Below, one piece after another: positions 49,361 to 57,531 of a stretch of 64,000 nt of DNA. A program made the position numbers and the translations under genes. The notes below the pieces were generated by a model, which ran no database searches, was not told the origin of the DNA, and was given only the letters and a program-made list of their open reading frames with translations. This DNA is from Aedoeadaptatus ivorii. Its GTDB lineage: Bacteria; Bacillota; Clostridia; Tissierellales; Peptoniphilaceae. Numbering within the stretch: the first letter of the stretch is position 1; each line of letters opens with the position of its first letter. Location of the stretch: assembly GCF_030815095.1 (NCBI RefSeq), contig NZ_JAUSWF010000007.1:1-64000 (forward strand), in the 5' to 3' direction.

Positions 49361-50974
49361 ATGAACAACCAAAGAAATTTACGTATCGCATTGATCCTGG
49401 CGGCAATCGCCGTCATCGGCAGCTTCTTCGTCGCCGCCTCGGGCGTCGAGACCGCCGCCACCTTCTGGGCGCTGGTGCCCCCGGTGGTGGCCATCACCCT
49501 GGCGCTCATCACCAAGGAGGTCTTTCCCTCCCTCTTTGCGGGCATCTTCGTCGGCGCCCTCTTGGCCTCCGGCGGCTCGCTTCCCAAGACCATGGACTAT
49601 GTCATCAACGAAGGGCTCATCAACTCCATTTCAGGCACGGCGGGGATCTTCCTCTTTCTCGTGCTTTTGGGGATCTTGGTCTCTTTGATCAACAAGAGCG
49701 GCGGCACCACCGCCTTTGGAGAATGGGCGGCAAAGCACATCACCTCCCGTAGGGGCGCGCAACTCGCCACCTTCTTCCTCGGAATTTTGATCTTTATCGA
49801 CGACTACTTTAATTGCCTTACCGCGGGTTCTGTGATGCGGCCCATCACCGACCGCTACAAGATCTCCCGCGCCAAGCTCGCCTATATCATCGACGCCACG
49901 GCGGCGCCGATCTGTATGATCGCCCCCATCAGTTCCTGGGCGGCGGCGGTCTCGGGCTACGCTTCGGGCACCGGCATGAGCGGCATCACCATGTTCGTCA
50001 AGGCGATTCCCTACAACTTCTACTCCCTGTTGACGCTCCTTTTCGTCGTGGTACTGATCATGATGCGCGACGACTTCGGGACCATGCTGAAGTTTGAAGA
50101 AGAAGCCCTCGGCGGCGAAGACTCCAGTGCGCTCCTCACCGACGTCACCTCCACCGTACAGAACGACCGCGCCCATATGCGCGATCTCGTGGTGCCGATC
50201 TTGTTTTTGATCGTGACCTCGGTCGTCTCCCTGGTTTATGTCGGCGGATTCTTTGAAACGGGCGGCGAATTCGCGGGCGATTTTATCGGCGCATTCGGAA
50301 ACACCGATGCCACCGTGGCGCTCCCCTGGGGCGCGATGATCACCCTGATCTTCACTCTGATCTATTTGATTCTAAGAAAGGTGCTCACCTTCTCGGCGTC
50401 CATGGATTGCTTTACCGAAGGCTTTAACTCCATGGTGGCGGCGATTATGATCCTCACCATGGCCACCGCCCTCAAAAATATCTCCAACGACCTGTTGGGC
50501 AGCGCCGAGTTCGTGGCGGGCATAATGGGCAATGTGGCGGGAGAACTGCAACTGTTCCTGCCGGCGGTCATCTTCGTCGTCGCGGCGTTTTTGGCCTTCG
50601 CCACCGGCACCTCTTGGGGTACCTTCGGGATCTTGATCCCCATCGTCGTCAGCATGTTCGACGTATCCGACCCTCTGTTCTTTATCGGCCTGTCGGCTTG
50701 CCTTGCCGGCGCCGTCTGCGGCGACCACTGCTCGCCCATTAGCGATACCACCATCATGTCCTCCGCCGGGGCGGGGTGCAACCACGTCGACCACGTGTCC
50801 ACCCAGATTCCCTATGCGGTGATGGTGGCGGCGGCGAGCTTCCTGTCCTACATCGTGGCGGGATTCGTGCAAAATCCGTGGATTCCCCTTATCGTCGGCA
50901 TCATTACCGTCGGCGGATTTTTGACCTATATGGGGAATCGCAACACCCATAAGGACTTAAGAGAACAACTGTAA
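49361..50974 (+). CDS. NhaC-family transporter, predicted lysine transporter (LysW-type)
   Basis: 537 residues with about 12 membrane helices. NhaC-type motifs include LGILIFIDDYFNCLTAGSVM, ISSWAAAVSGYASG, FATGTSWGTFGILIPI and AGAVCGDHCSPISDTTIMSS. The family formally covers Na+/H+ antiporters, but a lysine riboswitch in front makes lysine (or a lysine/proton or lysine/product exchange) the likely substrate; LysW has been predicted this way in other Firmicutes. ATG at 49361 is better spaced from AAAGGA than the in-frame ATG at 49352. Own terminator. Confidence 0.9.
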   Translation: MNNQRNLRIALILAAIAVIGSFFVAASGVETAATFWALVPPVVAITLALITKEVFPSLFAGIFVGALLASGGSLPKTMDYVINEGLINSISGTAGIFLFLVLLGILVSLINKSGGTTAFGEWAAKHITSRRGAQLATFFLGILIFIDDYFNCLTAGSVMRPITDRYKISRAKLAYIIDATAAPICMIAPISSWAAAVSGYASGTGMSGITMFVKAIPYNFYSLLTLLFVVVLIMMRDDFGTMLKFEEEALGGEDSSALLTDVTSTVQNDRAHMRDLVVPILFLIVTSVVSLVYVGGFFETGGEFAGDFIGAFGNTDATVALPWGAMITLIFTLIYLILRKVLTFSASMDCFTEGFNSMVAAIMILTMATALKNISNDLLGSAEFVAGIMGNVAGELQLFLPAVIFVVAAFLAFATGTSWGTFGILIPIVVSMFDVSDPLFFIGLSACLAGAVCGDHCSPISDTTIMSSAGAGCNHVDHVSTQIPYAVMVAAASFLSYIVAGFVQNPWIPLIVGIITVGGFLTYMGNRNTHKDLREQL

Positions 50975-50985
50975 AATAGAAGCGA

Positions 50986-51015
50986 GAGGCATACCGCGCG
51001 TATGCCTCTTTTTTT
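50986..51015 (+). terminator. terminator of the lysine transporter gene
   Basis: GAGGCATAC / GTATGCCTC stem with a 5-base loop and seven T. Confidence 0.92.
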
Positions 51016-51029
51016 GTGCCGGAAAGGGG

Positions 51030-51300
51030 GTGGAAGGGGAAAAGGGTACGCCGTGCGTTTCGGCACCGGCTTCTCTGCGAACTTTATGTAGGGAACGAGA
51101 TTCTTCGACTCGGAACGGGGTTCCTCGCTCAGAATGACAATAGGGGGTAACGGGTCGATGGGTTGCATGGTACTTCCTGCGAGTCTTGTTGTTCAAGAAA
51201 AGGGTACGCCGTGCGTTCCGGCATCGGCTTCTCTGTATTCCCCATACAGGGAAAGAGATCCTTCGACTCGGAGTGAGTCTCCCCAGAATGACAATGGGGG
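51030..51300. repeat. repeat array D (two right-arm half units)
   Basis: Contains two right arms ending in AGAATGACA at 51139 and 51293 with the interior GTGCGTTTCGGCACCGGCTTC before each, but no left arm GTCATCCTGAGC. It looks like a decayed remnant of the family in arrays A-C. No gene is present between 50975 and 51385. Confidence 0.8.
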
Positions 51301-51334
51301 TACGTCGCAGTGCCCATTTTCTATTCCCGAAACC

Positions 51335-51363
51335 TTTTCATTCCCCTAAGAATCCCATATAAT
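51335..51363 (+). promoter_or_regulatory. probable promoter of the zincin/J-domain/glycosyltransferase genes
   Basis: TTTTCA (51335-51340), 17-base spacer, TATAAT (51358-51363). Confidence 0.55.
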
Positions 51364-51385
51364 GAAGGTTCAGGAGGCAATCATT

Positions 51386-51751
51386 ATGGAGGAAAGATTT
51401 GAAGAAATGGCGGAAATGCTCGACGACATCGTCGATGCGCTGCCCGCCGAATACTTTCGCGGCCTAAACGGCGGGGTGCTCTTTTCCGAAGAGACGATGC
51501 GGGACGAAGACTACCCCGAGCTGTATATTCTCGGCCACTATAAACAGGAACCCATCGGCCGGAGTATCGTGCTGTATTACGGATCGTTTCTCGCGATGTA
51601 CGGGTCTCTTCCCAAAGCGGCGCTGTACGAGGAGCTCAAGAAGACGCTCTATCACGAGCTGACCCACCATTTGGAGACGCTGGCGGGAGAGGACGATTTG
51701 GTACGAGAAGATCGGGCGTTTATGGACGAGTACAGGAGAGACAATGGATAA
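51386..51751 (+). CDS. zincin-type metallopeptidase family protein
   Basis: 121 residues from ATG 51386, placed by AGGAGG 51372-51377. Zinc-binding HExxH occurs as LYHELTHHLE near residue 97, preceded by the family's PEYFRGLNGGVLFSEE and LYYGSFLAMYG blocks. Matches the small cytoplasmic zincin family (PF06262-like, DUF1025). Substrate unknown. Overlaps the J-domain gene by 8 bases. Confidence 0.85.
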   Translation: MEERFEEMAEMLDDIVDALPAEYFRGLNGGVLFSEETMRDEDYPELYILGHYKQEPIGRSIVLYYGSFLAMYGSLPKAALYEELKKTLYHELTHHLETLAGEDDLVREDRAFMDEYRRDNG

Positions 51752-52538
51752 GATTCGCGGAAATTTTTATAAATATATCGGCATCGTCATCGACTATGTG
51801 TTGGAGTTTTTTATTACGGTGTTCAGCCTTTTGGTGGAGGTCTTTCGCTCGTTTCGCAGTCTGTTGATCTCGCTGTTGTTTTTCGGGGGCTGTCTGTTCT
51901 TTTTTATCCTCTGGATTCCGCTGAGCTTCGGCAGTCGCGACGGGATTCCCTGGTTTTGGATCGTGCTGTTTGTGCTGGTCTTTCCGGTGGCGGGTTCTTT
52001 TGCCATCACCCGGCTCAAGTATCTGCAGTATATGGCGACGGAGTATTTTTACGAGCGGGCGGACTATTATCTTTTGGGCAAGAATGTCACCTACGACACG
52101 ATGGGCGACTATGGCCGTCGCTACGCCCGCAAAATCGAAGAAGAGCGAAAGCGGCAGGCGGAAGAACGTCAGCGGCTGGAGGAGGAGATGTTCCGCCGGC
52201 AGTTCGAGGCGTTCTTTAATGACGCGCGCTTCGGCGGCTACAACCAAGGCGGTTACCGACAGGGCGGCTACGACTACGGAAGCGCGGGTTACGGCAATAC
52301 GACCTTCGACGGCGGATTTAAGGAAAAATACGAGACCGCGGCGCGCCGTTTGGGCGTAAGTACCGACGCAGATAAGTATGAGATCCGCCTGGCGTATAAA
52401 AAGCTCGCGAAGAAGTACCATCCCGATTTGAATCCCGGCGAGGACACGACGCGGCTCTTCCAAGAAATCAACGCCGCCAACGAATTTTTGTCCGACGAAA
52501 ATATCGCCCGCTACAAACAGATGTACGGGCAGGGGTAA
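51744..52538 (+). CDS. membrane-anchored protein with C-terminal J domain
   Basis: 264 residues. Two or three N-terminal membrane segments (SLLISLLFFGGCLFFFILWI and WFWIVLFVLVFPVAGSFAI), a charged coiled coil (KIEEERKRQAEERQRLEEEM), a Gly/Tyr-rich spacer (YNQGGYRQGGYDYGSAGYG) and a C-terminal J domain with the DnaK-stimulating HPD motif in KKYHPDLNPGE. Unlike DnaJ, the J domain is at the end and there is no zinc finger; it would recruit DnaK to the membrane. Translationally coupled to the zincin upstream. Confidence 0.88.
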   Translation: MDKIRGNFYKYIGIVIDYVLEFFITVFSLLVEVFRSFRSLLISLLFFGGCLFFFILWIPLSFGSRDGIPWFWIVLFVLVFPVAGSFAITRLKYLQYMATEYFYERADYYLLGKNVTYDTMGDYGRRYARKIEEERKRQAEERQRLEEEMFRRQFEAFFNDARFGGYNQGGYRQGGYDYGSAGYGNTTFDGGFKEKYETAARRLGVSTDADKYEIRLAYKKLAKKYHPDLNPGEDTTRLFQEINAANEFLSDENIARYKQMYGQG

Positions 52539-52551
52539 ACAGGAGAGATCC

Positions 52552-53781
52552 ATGAAGATACTACACACTTTAGCGCAACTGCCGACCCGCACCGGGAGCG
52601 GCGTCTATTTTAGCAATCTCCTCGCGGGACTCAAGCGGGAGGGGGTGGAGAATCGGCTGCTGTATGCCGTACAGGATCCCTACGAATTCCACTTCGAAGA
52701 GGCGAGTTATCCGGTGCGCTTTTTAAGCGAGGAGCTGCCCTTTCCCATCGCGGGCATGAGCGACGAGATGCCCTATCCCAACACGGTGTACTCCGCCATG
52801 GACGAGGAGACGCTTTACCGGTGGAAGGCGGCGTTTCGGCGTCGGCTCGATGCGATCAAGTCGGAGTTTACGCCCGATGTGATCGTCGCCCACCACCTGT
52901 GGTATTTGACGAATATGGTGATCGAGGCATTTCCCGGCGTTCCTGTGGTGGGGATCGCCCACGGCACGGATTTGCGTCAGGCGGAAAACCACGAGGCGCT
53001 CGCCGAGGCCCACGCGCCCCGCATACACGAACTCGCCCACGTCTTTGCGCTCTCTCGCAAGGATAAGGCGGGGGTATCGCGCATCTTTCAAATTCCCGAG
53101 GAGCGGATCACCGTTATGGGCGGCGGGTATAATGAGTCGGTCTTTAACGACCAGGGCATTTGGCGCGGGGAGGAGATCATCAAGATCGTCTACGCCGGCA
53201 AGCTCTCCCGGGCAAAGGGGGTCTACGAGCTCGCGAAGGCCTACCCCAATCTTAAGCGCAAGTACCCGGAGATCACGATGGAATTTATCGGCGAGGAATC
53301 CTTGGAGCACAAGGACCGCATCTTCGAGTGCGCCCACTACAAAGAGGGCTTTCGGATCCACAATGTCATCGACCAAAAGGCGCTGGGCGCCCATATGAAG
53401 ACCTGCGATATTTTCGTGCTGCCCAGCTATTACGAGGGACTGGGACTTACGGCGATCGAGGCGCTGGCCTGCCGTATGCGCCTGGTCACCGCCGAGCTCG
53501 ACGGGTTGATGGAGCTCTTGGGCGATGCGGTCGTGAACGCTGATGAGATCGAGATCGTAAAGCTGCCGAATCTCTATGAGCTCGACAAGCCCTATAAGCT
53601 CGAGATCGACGGGTATGTCGAGCGCCTGGAAGAGGCGATCGAAAAGCAGATTCTAAGATTGCGGCAAAAACAGCCCTTTTCCGATGCGGTCTACGACAAG
53701 ATCCGCAACCATTCCTGGCGGCGCATCGTCGAGCGGGAATACGAGAAGATCAAAGAGATCGCGGAAAGTTCCGGGCAATAA
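52552..53781 (+). CDS. glycosyltransferase family 4 protein
   Basis: 409 residues, GT-B fold. N-terminal TRTGSGVYFSNLLAGLKREG donor-side loop, GIAHGTDLRQAEN, then the C-terminal nucleotide-sugar domain with IKIVYAGKLSRAKGVYELAKA and the signature LPSYYEGLGLTAIEALACRM. Acceptor and sugar are unknown; polysaccharide or glycolipid synthesis is typical. Starts 13 bases after the J-domain gene with AGGAGAG in front. Confidence 0.88.
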   Translation: MKILHTLAQLPTRTGSGVYFSNLLAGLKREGVENRLLYAVQDPYEFHFEEASYPVRFLSEELPFPIAGMSDEMPYPNTVYSAMDEETLYRWKAAFRRRLDAIKSEFTPDVIVAHHLWYLTNMVIEAFPGVPVVGIAHGTDLRQAENHEALAEAHAPRIHELAHVFALSRKDKAGVSRIFQIPEERITVMGGGYNESVFNDQGIWRGEEIIKIVYAGKLSRAKGVYELAKAYPNLKRKYPEITMEFIGEESLEHKDRIFECAHYKEGFRIHNVIDQKALGAHMKTCDIFVLPSYYEGLGLTAIEALACRMRLVTAELDGLMELLGDAVVNADEIEIVKLPNLYELDKPYKLEIDGYVERLEEAIEKQILRLRQKQPFSDAVYDKIRNHSWRRIVEREYEKIKEIAESSGQ

Positions 53782-53802
53782 AAAAGGCCCCGCGAAGGAG
53801 CC
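53779..53802 (-). terminator. terminator of the NAD kinase gene
   Basis: On the minus strand GGCTCC-TTCGC-GGGGCC followed by six T. Confidence 0.75.
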
Positions 53803-53804
53803 GA

Positions 53805-54605
53805 TTAGAGGAATTTGCTCTTGATATTTTCCCAGTAGTTGCTGTCGATAACGAGGCGATTCAGGTGCCGGTCGGCGAAGCGGATATTGACCCGCTTCAG
53901 CTGATTGTAGGTGTGCTCGCGCCCGTCGACGAGGATCAGATTGGAATTGGCGTATCGGCGCTCGGGCACCAGACTGACGACGTGGTTGCCGGGAATGACG
54001 AGGCTAGAGCGGAGCGAGCGATACGAGTGCGACGAGATCCCCGCCATAGGGGTCACCGACATGGCCTCGACCCCCGGGTGGACGATGCCGCCGCCCAAGG
54101 ACATATTGTAGCCGGTGGAACCCGCCGGGGTGGCGACCAGAATGCCGTCGCCCGAGAATTTTTCCAGGTGGTTGCGGTCGATAAAAATGTTCATATGGAT
54201 GACTTTGGAATTCTGTGCCTTGAGGACGACCTCGTTTACGGCGTAGAGAAAAAAGTTCTTCTGATTGGTATAGACCTCCGCGCCGAGGATCGGCAATCGC
54301 TCGATCCGGTAGCGATTGTTGTCGTAGGCGTCGATAAAGGCGTCCAGCTGTTCGGGACTGATTTCCTGAAAAAAGCCCAAATGCCCTGTGTTGATGCCGA
54401 CGATGGGCGTATCGGAAAACTTGGTGCGGTTGACCGCCTTGATAAAGGCGCCGTCGCCCCCGACGGTGATGGTAAGCGCCGCCCGGGGGGAGAGTGTGGT
54501 GGTCGGATTATAATTATGTTGTTTGAGTTTTTGGATCAGCCGCTTGGTGGTCTTGCGACTTTCAAAATTCGAATTCGAAATAATATTGATCAGTTTATTG
54601 GCCAT
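53805..54605 (-). CDS. nadK: NAD kinase
   Basis: Phosphorylates NAD to NADP. 266 residues: GGDGAFIKAVN (nucleotide motif), INTGHLGFFQ, the substrate loop ATPAGSTGYNMSLGGGIVHP, and a C-terminal beta sandwich with VDGREHTYNQL. The N-terminal ATP region is short, as in the low-GC Gram-positive branch. Monocistronic and opposite in direction to its neighbours. Confidence 0.9.
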   Translation of the reverse strand: MANKLINIISNSNFESRKTTKRLIQKLKQHNYNPTTTLSPRAALTITVGGDGAFIKAVNRTKFSDTPIVGINTGHLGFFQEISPEQLDAFIDAYDNNRYRIERLPILGAEVYTNQKNFFLYAVNEVVLKAQNSKVIHMNIFIDRNHLEKFSGDGILVATPAGSTGYNMSLGGGIVHPGVEAMSVTPMAGISSHSYRSLRSSLVIPGNHVVSLVPERRYANSNLILVDGREHTYNQLKRVNIRFADRHLNRLVIDSNYWENIKSKFL

Positions 54606-54656
54606 CGTTCACCTCAATTCATGCCATCTATTATATCGTAAAGCAAAAGGAGACAA

Positions 54657-55535
54657 ATGAAAAGCGATGACAGTATAAATTTTACGGCGACAAAAGACTA
54701 CACGCGCTGCGATGCGCTTTGCAAGCGGGCGGGACTTTCGCGCGGATTGATGAAGCGCGCCTTTCGAAGCGGGCGAATCACCCGCGCGGGAGAACCCATC
54801 AAAAACTTTCAGCCGGTGAAGGCCGGCGAGACGATCGCCCTCGCCTTCGCCGATGAAGAGACGAATACGGTGCCGTCGCCCTTTCGCCAGCGGGTCCTCT
54901 ACGAAGATGCCGATCTTCTCGCCGTCGAAAAGGGCGTGATTCCCACTATGCCCTGTGCCCAATACCCGACGGGGACGCTCGCCAACGAGATCTGTGGCTA
55001 TTTTCGCGCGCGGGGCATCCGGCGTAAGGTGCGCATGCTCGGGCGGCTCGACAAGGAGACCACGGGGATCCTCGTGGTCGCCAAAAACCCCTACGCATAC
55101 GGCAAGTTGGCATCGCAACACACCGAGAGCAAGCGCTATATCGCCCTGTGCCGCGGGCGAATCGAAAAGGCGGGCACGATCGATGCGCCCATCGGCCCGG
55201 GGGATGCGTCGCTGGTGCGCGAGGTGCGCGCAGACGGGCAGCGGGCGCTGACCCGCTACCGGCCCGTGCGGCGCGGGGACAACACCCTGGTCGAGATCGC
55301 CCTCGAGACCGGCCGCTGTCACCAGATTCGCTGCCATATGGCGCATTTGGGCCATCCCGTCGTGGGCGACGATCTGTACGGCGGCGGGGCGGGGCCCATG
55401 CGGCTCCACGTATATACGATGGCGTTTCTGCATCCCCGCGACGGCAGAAGAATACAGCTTTTTTCAAAAATTCCGCAATACTTTTTCAATGCGCCCGCCG
55501 GCACCTGCGATCTTGCACAAAAGGGCGAAAAGTAG
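54657..55535 (+). CDS. RluA/RluD-family pseudouridine synthase
   Basis: 292 residues. Catalytic Asp in MLGRLDKETTGILVVAKNP (near residue 130), preceded by an S4-like N-terminal domain (GLSRGLMKRAFRSGRITRA) and followed by GRCHQIRCHMAHLGHPVVGD. Modifies uridines in rRNA or tRNA; which site cannot be told from sequence alone. AAGGAGA precedes the ATG. Its last 20 bases contain the promoter of the downstream structured RNA. Confidence 0.92.
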   Translation: MKSDDSINFTATKDYTRCDALCKRAGLSRGLMKRAFRSGRITRAGEPIKNFQPVKAGETIALAFADEETNTVPSPFRQRVLYEDADLLAVEKGVIPTMPCAQYPTGTLANEICGYFRARGIRRKVRMLGRLDKETTGILVVAKNPYAYGKLASQHTESKRYIALCRGRIEKAGTIDAPIGPGDASLVREVRADGQRALTRYRPVRRGDNTLVEIALETGRCHQIRCHMAHLGHPVVGDDLYGGGAGPMRLHVYTMAFLHPRDGRRIQLFSKIPQYFFNAPAGTCDLAQKGEK

Positions 55536-55541
55536 TATAAT
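55513..55541 (+). promoter_or_regulatory. promoter of the 6S-like RNA
   Basis: TTGCAC (55513-55518), 17-base spacer, TATAAT (55536-55541), overlapping the end of the pseudouridine synthase gene. Confidence 0.8.
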
Positions 55542-55547
55542 AACCAC

Positions 55548-55761
55548 AAGGTAGATCTCTGCCGCGTACGATATCTTCACATTAATTCAACCGACAAATC
55601 AGACACGGGAAATTGTGTCTAGCTCCCTATAACAAGCCTCCACTGCGTGGAAGTTAGAAGTAGTTAGCAGATTACCCACCTTAATTTTAGGGCGGGTCTG
55701 AATTAAATGGAGACCGGCTAGGCGGAGACTCAAGAGGCCCGGCTTTGCCGGGTCTTTTTTT
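55548..55761 (+). ncRNA. ssrS: structured non-coding RNA, probable 6S RNA
   Basis: About 190-215 bases from a strong promoter to a strong terminator with no reading frame. It folds as one long interrupted rod: CTCTGCC (55557-55563) with GGCGGAG (55721-55727), TCTTCA (55574-55579) with TGGAGA (55708-55713), TTAATTCA (55582-55589) with TGAATTAA (55699-55706), unpaired central regions, and an apical hairpin TCCAC-TGC-GTGGA (55639-55651) at the middle of the molecule. Size, rod shape with central bubble and flanking signals fit 6S RNA, which binds the housekeeping RNA polymerase; the assignment is by shape, not by alignment. Confidence 0.62.
55735..55761 (+). terminator. terminator of the 6S-like RNA
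   Basis: AGGCCCGGC-TTT-GCCGGGTCT stem followed by seven T. Confidence 0.92.
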
Positions 55762-55780
55762 GCGCGTTTTTGCTTTTGGC

Positions 55781-55812
55781 TTGACGCGCAGCGCCGAAAA
55801 GCGTAGTATAAC
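55781..55812 (+). promoter_or_regulatory. promoter of the pyrimidine operon
   Basis: TTGACG (55781-55786) with TAGTAT at 17-base spacing (55804-55809) or TATAAC at 20 (55807-55812). Confidence 0.55.
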
Positions 55813-55906
55813 CATAGAAAACGAACTTTTAATTTAGTGCGGGACACTAAAAAGGTCGCAAAACAGAATACCCCCTTCCCCTCGCGGGACGGGCCTCTCT
55901 TTGTGC

Positions 55907-55935
55907 CTTTTATCCTTCCGATAAAAGCTTTTTTT
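55907..55935 (+). terminator. leader terminator (attenuator) of the pyrimidine operon
   Basis: CTTTTATC-CTTCC-GATAAAAG followed by CTTTTTTTG ends only 6 bases before the pyrB ribosome site (GGAGG 55941-55945). A stem of this kind directly in front of the first gene indicates transcription attenuation of the operon. Confidence 0.8.
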
Positions 55936-55949
55936 GTATAGGAGGCAAT

Positions 55950-56873
55950 ATGCTCAGACACCTGATCGAACCGGATGACTTTACCTCGAGAGAGTACGAC
56001 ACATTATTCAGACTGGCGGCGGACATCGCAGAAAATCCCGCATTGTATCGACACAGATGCGACGGGAAGATCTTGGCCAGTCTTTTTTTTGAGCCCTCCA
56101 CCCGGACCCGCATGTCCTTTGACGCGGCGATGTATCGCCTGGGGGGCGACGTACTCCATCTGGGCGATGCAAAGGTGTCGTCGTTGGCAAAGGGCGAGAG
56201 CGAAGGGGATACGGTAAAGATCGCCGAGCAATACGCCGATATCTGCGCCATGCGCCACCCCGTGGCACACACCCAGCACGAGGTCGCCAAGCTGCTTACC
56301 ACCATGCCCTTGATCAACGCCGGCGACGGCGACAACGCCCACCCCACCCAGACCCTTGCGGACATCTTTACCATTCGCGACGAAAAGGGCGCCTGGTCGG
56401 GCTTAAAGGTGGGATTTTGCGGCGATCTGCGCTACGGCCGGGCGGTGCATTCGCTCTTTGAGTTTTTGAACCACTACGACAACGAATTCGTCTTTATTTC
56501 GCCGGAAGGGCTCGAGATGCCCGCGGTGTATTTGGAAAAGTCGAATTGCCCCTATACCGAGACCGGGGATTTGGCGCAGGCGATCGGAGACCTCGACGTG
56601 CTCTATATGACCCGGGTACAGCGGGAGCGTTTCGCCAGTTCCGAGGAGGCGGCGCGCTACCGCGGCTCCTATATTCTGAACCAAACGGTGCTCGATCGGG
56701 GGCGAGACGATCTCATCGTACTTCACCCGCTGCCTCGGGTTGACGAGATTGCGACCGAGGTGGACGACGACCCGCGGGCGCTGTATTTTAAGCAGGCGAA
56801 AAACGGCATGTATATGCGCATGGCGCTGATACTGACATTATTGGAGGCGAGCGATGCGAGTTTTGGAAAATAA
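55950..56873 (+). CDS. pyrB: aspartate carbamoyltransferase catalytic chain
   Basis: Makes carbamoyl-aspartate from carbamoyl phosphate and aspartate, the committed step of pyrimidine synthesis. 307 residues: FFEPSTRTRMSFDAAMYRLG (carbamoyl-phosphate site), RHPVAHTQHEVAK, NAGDGDNAHPTQTLADIF and VLHPLPRVDEI (aspartate site). No regulatory chain gene (pyrI) follows. First gene of pyrB-pyrK-pyrD-carA-carB; its end overlaps pyrK by 20 bases. Confidence 0.96.
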   Translation: MLRHLIEPDDFTSREYDTLFRLAADIAENPALYRHRCDGKILASLFFEPSTRTRMSFDAAMYRLGGDVLHLGDAKVSSLAKGESEGDTVKIAEQYADICAMRHPVAHTQHEVAKLLTTMPLINAGDGDNAHPTQTLADIFTIRDEKGAWSGLKVGFCGDLRYGRAVHSLFEFLNHYDNEFVFISPEGLEMPAVYLEKSNCPYTETGDLAQAIGDLDVLYMTRVQRERFASSEEAARYRGSYILNQTVLDRGRDDLIVLHPLPRVDEIATEVDDDPRALYFKQAKNGMYMRMALILTLLEASDASFGK

Positions 56874-57531
56874 AGCGCTGGGGGAAGATCTCTTTCTCCT
56901 GCGACTGGACGGGGAATCGACGGTCGTGCCGGGGCAGTTTTTTATGCTGCGGCCCAACGACCGCTCCCGATTGCTGGGGCGGCCGCTCTCGGTGTTTTCG
57001 GCCATCGACGGACTTTCCTTTCTGATTAAGGCGGTGGGAGAAGGCACCGAAGGCTTTCGGCGTCTGCGCCCCGGCGATTCGATCGACGTAGAGGGTCCCT
57101 ACGGGAACGGCTTTCCGCCCTTGGAAGCGCCGACGCTATTTATCGGCGGGGGCACGGGGATTGCGCCGTCCTTTCACCTGTTGGAATCCGACGCAAAGAA
57201 ACACCTGCGCGTAGCCATCGGCCTACGCGCGCCGAATCCCGCGCTGGAGGCGCTCTATGCGCCCTATGGCGATCGGGTGCGCTTTTATATCGGCGACGAC
57301 ATCTTCCGCGATCTCACCGTCGGGGACGAGACGATCTACACCTGCGGCCCCGCCGGCATGATGCAGCGGGCGGTAGAGGAGGCAAAGGGCGACGTATATG
57401 TGTCGCTGGAATCGCGCATGGGCTGCGGTTTCGGCGCCTGCCTCGCCTGTACCTGTAAGGTGAAAGAGCACCGCGAGCGGGTCTGCGTAGAGGGCCCGGT
57501 ATTCGAAGGGAGGTCCGTATGCTGGAAGTAA
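56854..57531 (+). CDS. pyrK: dihydroorotate dehydrogenase electron-transfer subunit
   Basis: 225 residues. FAD/NAD reductase fold (GQFFMLRPNDRSRLLGRPLS, GTEGFRRLRPGDSIDVEGPYG, FIGGGTGIAPSFHLLES) and a C-terminal [2Fe-2S] cluster with Cys in MGCGFGACLACTCKV and a fourth downstream. Passes electrons from PyrD to NAD, the class 1B arrangement. Overlaps both neighbours (pyrB by 20, pyrD by 13 bases). Confidence 0.95.
   Translation: MRVLENKALGEDLFLLRLDGESTVVPGQFFMLRPNDRSRLLGRPLSVFSAIDGLSFLIKAVGEGTEGFRRLRPGDSIDVEGPYGNGFPPLEAPTLFIGGGTGIAPSFHLLESDAKKHLRVAIGLRAPNPALEALYAPYGDRVRFYIGDDIFRDLTVGDETIYTCGPAGMMQRAVEEAKGDVYVSLESRMGCGFGACLACTCKVKEHRERVCVEGPVFEGRSVCWK

Noticed and set aside
55721..55761. PyrR-binding loop at the end of the 6S-like RNA (GACTCAAGAGGCC)
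   Set aside because: Only a partial match, it lies upstream of the pyr promoter, and these bases are used in the closing stem and terminator.
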